In this document: one piece after another, positions 49,701-61,718 of the stretch | How the letters are laid out: every line of letters starts with the position of its first letter | Numbering within the stretch: position 1 is the stretch's first letter | Assembly: GCA_025531455.1 (NCBI GenBank) | Contig: JAMYHL010000069.1 | Coordinates: 124,001 to 188,000, forward strand | Reading direction: 5' to 3' | DNA: 64,000 bases | Source: Apiotrichum sp. Y4204 | Lineage: Eukaryota > Basidiomycota > Tremellomycetes > Trichosporonales > Trichosporonaceae | Program-made: the position numbers and the translations under genes | Notes under the pieces: model-generated | The model's input: the letters and a program-made list of their open reading frames with translations, nothing else | Database searches by the model: none | Told to the model about the DNA's origin: nothing

Positions 49701-51629
49701 CCGGTCTCTCCGTTCTGTTGCCACTGTTAATCGGCCGGTTTCCAACACTTTCGAATGACCATGTAATCCCCGTGAAAAACCAGCTCAACGCCGTATTGGT
49801 TGCTGTCGATGGTGCTCACGGTCTTGTTGACACCTTCCAGAGTCGTCTGAAGCGCCCACGTTGTCCATCGCTTTGCCGCGCCGGCTTTGCCGCGCGCTCA
49901 CTTAGCAGCTTATTGGATCACGTATCACTTACATGCATGGCCAGACCAAGTCGTACAAGTCAAGGATGCTCTTTGCCTGCTGGAGTGAAGGCCATGCCCC
50001 ATCGTGGCCCCAACGCGCCCAACGTATGTCTGCTGTCAATCTTGCAGCCCCGTCCCTGGTGACCCTGTGCGCCTTGCGGCAATCTGCCAAGATCCCCAGA
50101 GGACACAGGGGAACAGCGGATGTGTATCCTCTTGCCGCTCTCGAGTGTTATGGTTTCCAGACGAACTTGGTACAAGATGACATCAAATGCTGATGTGGTG
50201 AGTGTGTGCGTACCTTGAATCAAACTGGAATGTTCAGAAGTTGTCATTCTCTGCACCATGTCGCTGTTGTCATGAACGGCACTGTAGTGGGAGGCAGCAG
50301 AACTGACAGTTAAAAAAAAAATAACCAATACGCAAGTTGATAAGCGATATGGACCGTCGTGTAGACAGCCACCGAGACCCAAAAGCTTGACACGAGACGA
50401 GAGGCTGGAAGGCCGGAACTGAAGTTCGCTGGAGAAGAGTGCTCTGCCTAAACTGGCCGAAACCCACCCTAACCTCCATGATGCACGTACATTCGTACTA
50501 GCCCCCTGTGCTTTGCTTGCCATCTGGCCTCTGGCCCCTGGCCTTGTTGCTATTTGGGCGACAGGTGAGTACGGCACAACAGGCTCCAACAGGCCAGCAA
50601 CAGGTCGTCCTTACGACATTAACCCCTTAGCGGATCCAGCGCTATCCAGCACCCCAGCACATCGGCTGGAGTGCGGTTGCCAGCCAGCCAGGGGTTTCGA
50701 ACAGGGTAACAAGGGTCCAAACAAAAATGCCAAGACATGCAAAAGCAATGCCAAGACATCAGCAGGCTGCAAACGCTCACCAGTAGGGCCAACAGTCCCT
50801 GAATCGAATCGCGGCAGCGCCCGGGCAGAATCCCGTCCAACACTCTGTCTGCGGACTTTTGCCAAGACTTTTTTTGCCTCCTTTTCCTGCTTGATCCCTT
50901 TTAGCCACGACAACGCACACGCGCCCACATGCAAGCGCCGCACCGCCGCATTCGAGCCAACGGACAGTAGACCTGAGCGCTGAGAGCCGAAGAGGGAGAG
51001 GTCCGTGACAGACTTGGCGTCGGGCTGTGGTGCTGGGCGTCAACTGCGCGCGCAGCTGTGGAGCATAGGGGGCCTGGCATGCCTTGCCTTGTCTTGGACA
51101 AGGGCGTATGTATCCCGGCCCTTCACTGGCGGCCATTGATTGCTGCGGACCAACAACCTGCCAAGGCAGTAAAAGAGGGATCAGGGAAGCAGAGGGACCA
51201 AGGGCTCAGATGGCAAGAGAGAACCAGAGAGGCAAGAGGCCCCAGAGGGCAGAGGCGAGCAGAGAAGGAACAGACCCACTCGGCAAAGCTGAAGCGCAGA
51301 AGCGCTGAAGAGGGGGGGGGGGGGGGGTCAACTCCTGGTCCAAGATTCCTATTGCTTGGACAAGCCATCTCCGCAGCGCGCGTGCTGCGCGTTCCGCGCG
51401 TTTGACGTCGCCCAGCAGCGCTGCCATTGACCTGTGTGTGTGTGTCCTCTGGTGTCCACCCACTCTTTCATCACCTTTGTCGTCGTCGTCGTTCCATCGT
51501 TCATTCTTCACTGCATCTATTACTTGCGATTTGTCCATCGCCCCAGACGCTCATTACCGCATCTTCTCTTTCCCTCTCCTTTTATCGTTCTACTCCCTTT
51601 AGCTGTCCTTCGCGACAACGATTATAATA
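46774..51629. other. Gene-poor 4.9 kb tract
   Basis: No gene is well supported. The start is the chitin synthase 3' region with agtgctccttatg twice (46817-46845). A minus-strand open frame at 47509-47108 has a hydrophobic-basic segment and Pro-rich tail but no clear start. A ttttaggatctg repeat lies near 49585-49613. A G homopolymer runs 51312-51327. Pyrimidine-rich leader sequence runs from about 51440 to 51629. Confidence 0.45.
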
Positions 51630-52906
51630 ATGTGGTCGCTCGCCATCTCCGCTGGTCTCCTGGCCGCTTCGGCCCGTGCTCAGGTCACGGCCTCGAACCC
51701 CAATGGCCCTACCAACCCCGACAAGCCCGAGTTCTACCCCATCGGTGCTCAGGTCAACCAGACCTCGTATTCCCGTCTTCTCACCCTCAACAGCGTTGAC
51801 GACTTCTGCCTTTACGGCCCTCCTGAGCCCGGACCCGACTCGGTCATTGGTAACGTTGAGCCCATTGTTGTTGCCTACTGCACCAAGCCCCGTAACGGCG
51901 CTCGTCTCATTCCCGACGGCACCATCCAGTCCGCTCACGTACGTATAAGGGCCATCATCATATCATGTCTGACAAACAGTTCATCAAGACTCCCCTTTAC
52001 GTTCAGATTCACGGCTTCTGGGACGGTACCAAGGTGAACATTCCCTACGGCGACTCTGGAGGAGAGCTTGACCCCCACGGCGCCAAGAACGAGGGTAACC
52101 CCATTGGAGGCAACGTTACCTCCAATGTTGGTGGCACCGACGTCTTCTACGAGGAGTGGATGTCCTTCGTAAGTTTGCAGATTACTATATCAAGTCCATA
52201 ATCTAACGAAAAGGTTGGCTACGACCAGTTCTGTCTCCGTATCTGCACCGCCGAGACTGCCAACGTTACCACTGCTCTGCAGTGCGAGCACGAGCTCGAC
52301 ATTATGGGCTGCCGCTTCGTGATGGCCATTGAGGACTTCTACCAGCCGTCCACCAACGGTTCCTTCACCTCGTGCGACGGTGAGCCTGCTGCGCCCCCCG
52401 GTCTCTACCCCCTCACCAACGGTTCCACCTCGACCTTCCGCCAGCGCTACACTGGTAGCTACACCGACGGCGCCAAGGTTGTCACCTACACTGTCGGCCA
52501 CACTGTTACCCCTACCGCTCCTGCCTTCTGGCCTAAGGTCTCCAACTGTGTTTCGTACTCGACTATTGCCAACGGCGTTGACGTCTCCAACCTTATGGTC
52601 ACTGCTGCTCCCGTTCTTTTCAAGGGCAACAACGGCTCCGAGACCGTTAGCGTTGGCACCACCTCCATGGCCACCACGACTGCTGTTACTAACATCGCCC
52701 GCCCCACCAGCCAGAACAACTCGACCGGCAATGGCAATGGCAACGGAAACGGCAACGGCGGCAACTCGGGGGCCATGACCACCGACGCTCAGGGCAACCC
52801 CTCCCAGGCTCCTGCCACCAACGCCAACAACGGCGCTTCCATGGTTGCGCCCGCCGGCGTCATGGCTCTCCTCGGTGTCGCCGCTGGTGCCATGGCCGTC
52901 TTCTAA
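51630..52906 (+). CDS. Secreted GPI-anchored glycoprotein, 'macrophage activating glycoprotein' type
   Basis: Exons 51630-51938, 51980-52168 and 52214-52906 give 396 aa. A signal peptide (about 1-18) precedes a conserved ectodomain with the family blocks DDFCLYGPPEPG, EPIVVAYCTKPRNGAR, IKTPLYVQIHGFWD, GGELDPHGA, FYEEWMSFVGYDQFC and LDIMGC. The conserved cysteines probably pair, and several NxS/T sites suit glycosylation. A Ser/Thr/Asn/Gly-rich stalk containing a (GN)n run (about 337-350) leads to a hydrophobic C-terminus with a plausible GPI signal (NNGASM, then 20 hydrophobic residues). I recognise it as the basidiomycete family annotated in Cryptococcus as macrophage activating glycoprotein; the molecular function is unknown. 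Codon use is strongly C-biased, suggesting high expression. Confidence 0.88.
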
Positions 52907-53462
52907 GGCGCACATAAATACGATTCAACACTTTGCGCTTGGACTACTGTATTTTCTGATAGGTTTCCAGCATATGTTCCCTCGCAACGCTCGCCTCCCT
53001 TCTTGGGCATGGACATTATATATATTCCCTCTCCCCTCTACTCCTTGAGCGTGTTGTGTGACGTTCGCGCTACAGCGCCACGTATTCCATGCATTAGCTT
53101 TGGCACAGTTGTGAACTACATTTTTTTTGGCGAGTCCTGTTATATATATTCAGTGCTGGCATCGAAGTAGGCCGTGGAGGTGACGATTGGAGTCTGGGCA
53201 AAAGAGCTGACCGTGAGGGTGGATGCAGTACCCTCATCCAAATCTGTTTGGAGTCGCGGGAACGGGAGTGTCGTGCTGTGGCACTAGCGCACTAGCCCCC
53301 GAATAGACAGGACAACCAGGTGGTTGATGGTCAGTCGCGTGAGTCATGTGGGCAACAACCGAACCACCAGGGCACAGCGTCGGTGTCTCCCAGAAAGTGC
53401 ATACTTAACCCCCGTGATTGTAGTGTTTGGGATCTCCCCGTATCTATCATCAACTGCACATT
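52907..53462. other. Intergenic region
   Basis: No gene seen. TA-rich patches (ttatatatattc near 53018 and tatatatatt near 53141) may mark 3' end formation of the upstream gene. Confidence 0.5.
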
Positions 53463-54746
53463 ATGAGTCGCACGGTATTCTTCATTGGTGGCACAGGTGA
53501 GTGAGTATCATATCGCACCTTCTAAGCGTTCAAAGGCTACATAGGTTCGACCGTGTTGGACAGAATCGCCAAAGCCGACCCCAACGCGCGCTTCACCATC
53601 TATGGTCGCAAGCCCGACGTCCTCAAGGAATTCGAGGCTATCGACCCCCGGTTCAAGAGTGCCCAGGGCTCGCTGTCCGATTATGACCGGCTCGAGGAGC
53701 TGGCGAGCAAACACCAGGTAACGGTAAACTGCGCCGACGCGGACAACCTCGATGCTACCAACGCTATCCTGCGGGGTATGAGGAAGCGCTTTGAAGCAAC
53801 CGGCGTACGACCTATCCTTATTCATACCAGTGGCACCGGAACCCTCTCCGATGTGAGCAGTGCCTGCCTGATGGCAGCCCATTGACGGCAGGACAACCCC
53901 GGAACCGCCGCCACTGACAAGGTCTACACCGACGGCGACGCCGAGCCCGACGCCAGCCCGCCCCTCCTGCCGCTTTCGTCGCTGCCAGCAAACGCATTTC
54001 ACCGTAACGTGGATCTGGCCATCGTTCGTGCAGACGCCGCAGGATATGTGCAGGCCTACATCATTCTCCCCTCGACGATATATGGTCTCTCCAAAACCGT
54101 CTTCGCCGACAAGGGTCTTTGCAATCCCCAGAGCCAGCAAGTGCCTCTACTGATCCGCATGAGCCTCGACCGTGGTGCGGCGGCAATGGTCGGCACTGGT
54201 TCCAATCTTTGGCCGAACGTTCATATCGATGACTGTGCTGTACGTGCTCTTCTAATGTTCATTGACAGTTGACTCCAGGATCTCTTTGCCATCGTGTATA
54301 AGGAAGCCTTCAAGGCCAGCGGTGGCGACCACGGTACCCGCGGATACTACTTTGCTGAGAACGGAGAGCACTCGCTCAAGCAGGTCGCCGAACAGATTGG
54401 CAAGGTACTCAAGGACAAGGGACTCGTCTCAAGCGCAACACCCACTACGCTATCCGAGCCAGAGCTGGACAAGTACATGACTGGCGTGAGTATGGCGGAC
54501 AGACAGATGCCCGGTAGTTGTGTCCTCTGACCATCGCAGTCCACTTATCTGGGCACAAACTCTCGCGCCCGGGCTGTTCATTCGCGCAAGATTGGGTGGG
54601 AACCCAAACACAACACCGAGGACTTCCTCGCATCCATCGCGGACGACGTTGAGTGGACAATCGCCAACTCGCGCGGCAAGGACGCTAAAGGCGAATTTGT
54701 ATGGGGCTCGTATCCGAAGCTTGTCAATGGCGCTTGGACGGTGTAG
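53463..54746 (+). CDS. NAD(P)-binding Rossmann-fold oxidoreductase, NmrA/epimerase-like
   Basis: Exons 53463-53496, 53536-53852, 53892-54239, 54279-54485 and 54540-54746 give 370 aa; three of the four introns are exactly 39 nt. The nucleotide-binding loop GGTGYIG (residues 9-15, split by intron 1) follows strand VFFI and is followed by the second strand FTIYGRK. The later pattern ILIHTSGTG, then ILPSTIYG and WPNVHIDD, is that of extended or atypical short-chain dehydrogenases acting on nucleotide sugars or as redox sensors. I see no obvious YxxxK catalytic pair, so it may be an atypical, NmrA-like member. Substrate unknown. Confidence 0.85.
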
Positions 54747-55108
54747 GACGAACAAGAAGAATGCGAATATACCACTGCTGCAGCTTCAGGATCAGCTTCC
54801 AGCCGCCAGCCATCTCGGCTACTTTGTTGTTGTTGATTGCCTATCGGCATTACGTCATTGTGCTGCGATCATTGCGACAAAAGCAGTGTGAACGTGGGAA
54901 CAAGGTTAGGGGGATCGGGAGATCTTGTTTTTTTTTTTTTTAACAATGATGGCGCTCATACATGAATGCCGTGAGCAGCTTGACGAGACTACGGAGTCCT
55001 TGCCGGGTCCAACAACAAACCTCGCAACCTGCTTTCGCAACTTGCTGTTGGTCTCTTTCACTGTCACTCTCGGTCTCATATATTCTCACAATATCCAAAC
55101 CGCACATA
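54747..55108. other. Intergenic region
   Basis: No gene seen. A 14-T run occurs near 54928-54941. An upstream in-frame ATG at 54962 could extend the next gene, but the intervening residues look like translated leader. Confidence 0.5.
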
Positions 55109-56471
55109 ATGACAACCATAAGTAAGACGTCAAGTAAGCCAGGCCCGTCAAAGACGTCGGGAACCAAGCCGTTGCCCAATGGCACGATCGCGAACGGATC
55201 GATGGTCAGCAAGCGCCCCCATCAAGCGAACGGTACTCCGAATGGCGGTTCACCGCTCGCCAACGGTCACCTCAACAGAGAACCATTACCGAAATCCTCC
55301 GTCCTCGTCTACAACGTTACCTGCGCTCTCGAGCAGAATCGTTTCACACCCCGGTTTAGTGCGGCTGCGTGGGACCTCCTCGTCGCCGATGTCAAGTTTC
55401 TCATCAACAACGTGCGCAAGCTTCCAACGCTGCTCGAACCCATGCCGCCGGTTGGAGTTGATCTTGGACAGCAAGACGTCTTGGGGCAGCTCGCAATGCT
55501 GCTGGTCTCACTGGCGCTCACCGTTGCCCTGGGCATATCGGTAGTTATCGGAACTCCGATTATTGCGATCGCCTTGACGGTTCTCTTTGTTCAGGTCTCA
55601 ACGCGATGGCAGGGCGCCACGGGAGAGGTCATCCGTGAATCGAACTCTGGGGCGCAGATCCCTGTGGCGACGGGCACTGAGGCTTGGTTCTGGTATGTGT
55701 GATGCGTTTTCGTGGCTGACTGTCAGTGTGAATGGTATTGGCATCACAGGCGATGGTGCCGAGCGGGCCGCCAACCGACTGGAACAGCTGTTCCACCGCC
55801 GCATCACCGTCATTGTCAACCGTTCCCTGGGAATATGGTTTGACCTCATCGAGTGCATCCTCCAGCGCAACTTTGATTTGAACACACTCGATATCCGGAG
55901 GGGCTACAAGCACATCCGCGAGGCGGTCCGGAATCCCAAGAAGCGGCGTGTCGTTATTATCGGACATTCGCAGGGCGGTATTGCTGTTTCTGCCTGGGTT
56001 GTAAGTGAAATGTTTTGCGATACTTGGTGTGTTTCTTTCTGACATGCGTAGGACCAGCTGTTGTGTGACTTCCCCGAGGAAATCCTGTCAAAGGTTGAAA
56101 TCTACACCTTTGCCTCTGCTGCTGACCACTTCTCGCGACCGACCAGCAAGGACCTCGACTTCCCATTCTTGCGGACAACCAACACCCCTCCGTTTGGCTG
56201 CGTCGAGCACTTCGCAAATGAGGACGACCTCATTGCTCAGTTTGGCGTCCTCGGTCACGTCCCGCGGCCCTCTGACGAAGTGCTGAAAGACCGTGCAGTT
56301 CCGGTTCTCAAGGGCGACTTTGGGGGTCGTATCTTCGTCCGCCGTCGCCGCAGCGGCCATCTTCTCCTCTCCCACTACCTCCACCCAGACGACTGCATCC
56401 TCCACGACCCAGAGGTCCGGAGGCACTCGAACCTTGTCAACTATCTCGCTGGCCTCAACATCGCTCGATGA
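55109..56471 (+). CDS. Alpha/beta-hydrolase-like membrane protein with GHSQGG elbow (unknown substrate)
   Basis: Exons 55109-55692, 55727-56000 and 56052-56471 give 425 aa. After a disordered Ser/Pro/Asn/Gly-rich N-terminus (about 1-65), a long hydrophobic segment (about 128-155, one or two membrane passes) precedes the enzyme-like part. That part begins VNGIGITGDGA and contains the nucleophile elbow GHSQGG with Ser276 after strand RRVVIIG. The C-terminal part (KVEIYTFASAADHF, then SHYLHP) could supply the acid and histidine. The layout fits a lipase or esterase-like fold of the fungal 'DUF-type' alpha/beta hydrolases, but I cannot name a family. A start at 54962 in the same frame is possible; 55109 gives the more typical N-terminus. 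Confidence 0.82.
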
Positions 56472-57053
56472 TCTACAGGACCCAGTCTGGATGTGTAGTC
56501 CATTCCACAGTGCATCGCTTAGATTGTAGACAACAGCATGCACCGGCGTGGCTTGTCTTCTGCAGGTTATTTGCTGGTCTGGAACTGTGTGAGCCATTGC
56601 TCAGCTGACAGTCCAAACACTCTGACCTAGATGACCTGCTTCTGAACGCCACCCGTTGGCGCTGATCCGCTGATCAGTTCCCATTTCTCGTTCTGGCATG
56701 TGACAGAAGAAGGCTTGCCGAGCATGCCGAGCGTGTTGAGCATGTTGAGAGCTTGAGAGCTCGAGATCTTGAGAACTCCTTGAAAACTCAAAAAAGCGCT
56801 GCAGGCAGATCGATGGATGTCAATCGCTCAAACGTGTCCTTTTCTCTCACTCTTCCCGATCTTCCTTCCATCATTTCATCTCAACGTCTCTTCTTGCTCC
56901 TGCTCTCGTCTTCGCATTTTCTCATTCTCCCGGTCGTCTTACTCGTTCCTTCCGCTGTTTTCCTCCTGGCAGGGCTCCTTTTCTGTCCAACCCTTGGGTG
57001 TCACTTCCATCCCGCAAACAACCGTCCAGCTGCGCGTCCAGCGGCAGCCCACC
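56472..57053. other. Intergenic region and leader
   Basis: No gene seen. A gttgagcatgttgagagcttgag-like purine-rich repeat lies near 56725-56775. Pyrimidine-rich leader sequence follows to 57053, and an in-frame ATG at 56817 lies within it. Confidence 0.45.
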
Positions 57054-57857
57054 ATGCGCTTCTTTCACTCGCCACCAGCCCCGCAACCGAAGGCAGCTCA
57101 CAACTCCCTGGCGGACGTGACGCTCCCCCCTCTCCCGGCGTTTGCGAGCATTAGTCTTTCCCCGCCGCCTCGCACGGCTTCCCTCCCGCTCGGTTCCGAC
57201 GTCTCACGGCCTATCAACAGTACAGAGCCGCGCCGCGGGGCTGATGACGCTGCTCCATTCAACATCTCCCATCACAGTGTCCCGACCTTCCCGCCCCCGG
57301 CGAGAATGGAAGACATGGCAAAATCACCTTATGAACCCCGCGGCCGGGAATACGACCCAACTCCGTACAGCAAGGACAGAGGTGTTGACCAACCTCATCA
57401 CGAGATGTGGCAGGTCAACGCTGCGTATCTCCCCACCGGCGATCTGGGCTTCAGCTCTGGCGACTCGGACGAGTACGGCGACTCGCTCTCACACGACCAT
57501 TCGCCAAAGACGGAAAGCCCTGCATACTTTGGGCAGGGCCACATCCATCACTCCAGTTACTCAAGCAACGGTTTTGCGGGAAGGCAGAAGGTGCTGTATC
57601 AGTACGGGCGACAACCGCCTCCTCGGATCCACATCCCATGTCATGACACGCCCAGCTCGTACGCGCACGCGAACGAATCAACGTTCAGCTTGTAAGTTCC
57701 GTCGCGCGTCTGGTAGGCGAGTTGATCGTCGCAGCTCTGTGCAGCTCCGAGATGATACTGATACCCCTTCCACAGACCGTCTCCACTTCCTGAGGACGAC
57801 TCGTTGTGTTTGGCAAGCTTCCGGTCTGTGCGCTGTTGTCGCCCTGAACGCGCATAG
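57054..57857 (+). CDS. Unidentified His/Ser/Pro-rich protein (about 213-239 aa)
   Basis: The frame from the ATG at 57054 runs open to a TAA at 57695. A GTAAGT donor sits just before that stop, so splicing 57054-57691 to 57776-57857 would give 239 aa ending LPSPLPEDDSLCLAS and a short basic tail. I do not recognise a family. The sequence is hydrophilic, with a proline-rich N-terminus (LPPLPAFASISLSPPPR), an acidic Ser/Gly/Asp stretch (SSGDSDEYGDS) and many histidines, and is probably disordered. Third-codon-position GC preference supports coding. The upstream ATG at 56817 would add 79 residues of leader-like composition. Confidence 0.55.
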
Positions 57858-60800
57858 AATCGCTTCCGGATCAGTTACGTTGCAGATTATGGCGACTGTG
57901 ACACTCCGACAATTCCCAACGACAGAGGCACAGTATATAAGTATAATTCATAAGGGGGTCGGAGGCCAGCATGGTATCATAGAGATTCACGCGTGTCATT
58001 GATTGGGAACGGCTTGTCCTCACGCTTGCCTTAACAACACCTCGCGGACGTCAGTAACGGCAACACGGGCACACGGGCACACGGTCAGCACAGCGTCAGG
58101 ATCTACAGCACGACGATGTACGAGTTTCATTGTCCCGATGCACTTGGCGTACTCACCACCCATATTCCACTGTCGTCGCGGAATGCGAGTCGAGAAGGGC
58201 GCGCTTGCGAGTGCCACAGCTCAACGTTCGCGCGAGGTCAAAGCACCGATGCTACCTCCGCGTTGGACAACGCGAAACGTCGGGCACGTTATACGCCAAA
58301 TACCTCTCTGTCTCTCAGCTCCCAACGAGGATGCTTCCCCCAGGAGGATAGACGTCAGACCTCCTATCCAGAGCGCCAACTGGTCTGCATTAGGCGAGAT
58401 GGAACCATTCCAGGATACCTTCATTCCACTCGCTCAGGACCAAACATAATTCCAAAGCCGAGCAGTCAATCGATTCGTCCTCGATGTAAAACGCGTCCTC
58501 CTTGCTGGAACGTCGAGCAGAGCCAGTGACTAGTGAGATGAGTATGTGGGAGGCCCGCAATGTCGGAATTGATTTGACGCCCACACAATTCCGGCATCTC
58601 CGGTTCCTATGTTTCCATCGGCCAGCGGGCCCCGCTAGCCCGGCCAACAGGAAACACAGGGAATCCGACAACGCCACGACGCCACATTTCGTGGATTTGT
58701 GGAACCTGCAACCGCGTACCACAAACAATAACGGCATCGGCCCTTCTGTATGATCTGTATCAATGTCAACGCGACTCCAGCGCGAAACAGCCACAACACT
58801 GGCGGTGATGAATTTTGAATCGCGGGCGCTGGTCTGAAAGCCAATGATTCTGCTTTGTCCTTTCCACGACATACGGATGGAAGGCACGATTCCCCTTAGG
58901 CCGTAGGTCCGCGTCTTGCTGTCCCGCTGTCCCGGTACCTCGGGCAGACGACTTCCAGCACAGTCATCTTCACGAGTGCTGTCAGAATGGGAGGATCAAC
59001 GATCGGCTGTTTACGCGGCTGGTCAAGGGAGGCCGAGGTCTAGAAGGGCCTGGTGGTCAGAAGATCCGATGGCTGGTGGGTCCGTGAGATCGTGAGAGCG
59101 ATGTGCACGATGTGCGATCCTTGTGGCCTTCCATGACCTCCGGGAATCTGGTTCCGCTCCAGGTCTGTGACCCTGATCCACCCGTCCCCGCGCGGGCCGG
59201 TGCTGTAATATCAGGAAGATTAGGAAATGCAAGGAAACCCGGCCCGGAGGGTAGGAGAGAAGATCCTGGGATCCCCGGGTACCTCATGTTGGAGAGTGAT
59301 ACAGCCCAGATCAGGCCTCTTGTTGTCGTTCTCGACATTCTCGAAGTGTGGTAACCTTGGCCTTGCAGCATTGAGTTCAGGCGTCCCTCTTCTGCAGCTC
59401 TGTCCTGTGGATCTGTGATCTGTGGTGAGAGCATCATGTATGACAGCTGGGCATCAACGTGTCAGCCAGTTCAGCTAAGTGCCAAGCTGGGCTTGGCCGA
59501 TCTTGGCCAATGGGGAGTACAAGCCCCGAGGTGTTTTCAGTAGTATAAACAAGCAGCGTTGTGAGAGGTTGCCGTCCAGTCGTAGTCGGACCTACTTGAG
59601 CGACTGAACGGGCACAAGCTTAAGCGTTCAAGCCTGTTTGTGCGGACGACGAAATCGCGACAGGTTCAAGAGTTGTTCCAAGCGAGGAGATCTCGGATCT
59701 AGTGTGGTGTCGTGGTATAACACAGCTCGATTTATTTTCGTGCAACTGTGATCTGATTCTTGAACGAGAGCGGACGTGGTCGTCTGAGCATGAGTGTGCG
59801 CCGCGCAGCAATGCTCCTTCGACGTTCTCGGCCTATTTAAGGATGGTCCATGGTCGTTGTGCCACACAGCCGCAATAACCGTTGGCTTGTTGCATCCCTG
59901 TACTTGCTCCCTGAAGCCGGTCCTCTAGAGTTCAGAGATCCTCGAGATCTTCGCTCATCTCGGAACCCGCTCCCTCCGGATCATTTGATTCTCGGCTAGA
60001 CCAAGAGCAAGAGGGCCAGAGGTTGAGCACAGAGGCCATGTACATTTTGATGTGAGATGGAGCCGCGTGCAACGGAGGACGCGTGCGCGCGTGCGCGTGT
60101 GCACCGTGAATTCGTGTGCAGTGCATGCGGTGCTAAAGCAAACACACGGGGAGCCGGGACATGGGTCCAAAGGCGCCGACGATGCAGGGCTAGCGGGGCT
60201 GCAAACCCTGGGGCCGGACGCGCCCAACGTTAGGCTGGGTTTGACTTGGTACGCACAACCCTCTGGCTCACCAGCCTCTCCTTCTGCTGCTATGTGACCC
60301 ACCTATAGCCATTTCGATCCGAATAATTTCCCTTTTGGGTTGGCATCGGGCACGCCCCGCCCCTCCATCCCCCTGTGAATTCCTCAGCTCTCACTCCCTT
60401 CGACAAACAACGACCCTGAACAGCTTTGCCTTCCCCTCGCGCAGCCATTACATCCCATATTCCACCTCTTCCGGTTCTCCCTGCCTAGCATCCCTTTGCC
60501 CCTGGCTGCCCTGACTAACTCTTGTGGCCGAGCTCGTGCTCATCCGGCGGGGTGGCCAATGTCAACACTTTGCGCTCTCGCCCCCTCCCCCCACTCCTCT
60601 GTGCGCCCAGCTACATAGCAAACCAACGGCCCAGTCGTCTCTGGCCTTTTGCCCTTGTGCAGAAGGGGCACCTGATCCTTGTGCTCGTGCTCGTCGTGAC
60701 TCTCTCCTTCGGCGCCGTGCTCTCTCCCCTCTCTCTCTGTTCTCTACTCCCTATCCGACTACCTTGCGCGGCTGAGTCGGTCTCCTGTCCAGCGTGCTAG

Positions 60801-61718
60801 CGTGTCTCATTTGCCTTCCTCGTCGTCCATTCCACACTGCTCCTCAACACCAATCACTTTGTCCTCGTTCGCCCTCTCTGGATCATCGCGGCCTCCCTTG
60901 CTCTCTCGACTGTCTTTCCTGCACTCTCTTCCTGGTCTCAACCACTACAGCCAACCGCCTCATCGCCCTGTGGCCCGTTTGCGGAACAGCTTGCAACCCG
61001 CTACGGCCACCACTTCATCGTGCACCACCATCACATACATTCTGTGTTCACATAATTGTCATTATCTTGTTTGCCATCTCTAATTCCCCTCCTTCAAAGC
61101 CCAACAGACTACGCAAGCGGCCAATAAACTCACACGCCAACAAACACTCGTGGTTGAGCATACATCACTTGCCGACACTTCGGTGCACGCAACCTCGGAT
61201 CACGCAGGAAACTGGGTAACTGGCAAAGTTCCTGTGTCAACAAGCCTTGTCACGCCAGCCAACACGCCCACCGACCACTGGCACGCGACACAACACATAC
61301 ATACCCATACCCACTCGCCCTTTCCAATATCACGAACCCATCATCTTCCAGAAGCCAAGCACTTTTCTGCACAGGTTTACCATCACCCGTCCTGCCCTCA
61401 CTACGAACGCAGCCCTCTGTATCGAATCGTTAGTCATTTTCTGCCTACGGCCCCTTCCGTTACGACCACTCGATCGGCGACCACTTCGATCCTCACCTCA
61501 TAACTCAGTGGCAACACCCGAACCCGTTTCACACCACGCCGTTCATACTCCCAGTGCCTCTGGATCGGAAGACGAGCAGCGACACGAGTGATCTACAATC
61601 ATGTCGGGTAAGCCAGAAATGGACGATACACTCGTTCAGCTCATTCCTGCTGATGCTGACCGCAAACTTTCCATTCTTCGTCATTGTCGCTATGGTCACC
61701 TCACATCTGACTCGTGCG
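57858..61718. other. Gene-poor tract (3.9 kb) ending in a long pyrimidine-rich leader
   Basis: No gene recognised on either strand. TATA-like sites occur at about 59541 (gtataaac) and 59833 (tatttaag). From about 60300 to 61718 the plus strand is strongly C/T-rich, as expected for the leader or promoter of the next gene. The open frames in this part are low-complexity. Confidence 0.45.

Noticed and set aside
50680..50715. ggtttcgaac as a possible tRNA B-box on the minus strand
   Set aside because: The flanking bases do not form a T-stem or acceptor stem, and no A-box is present at the right distance.
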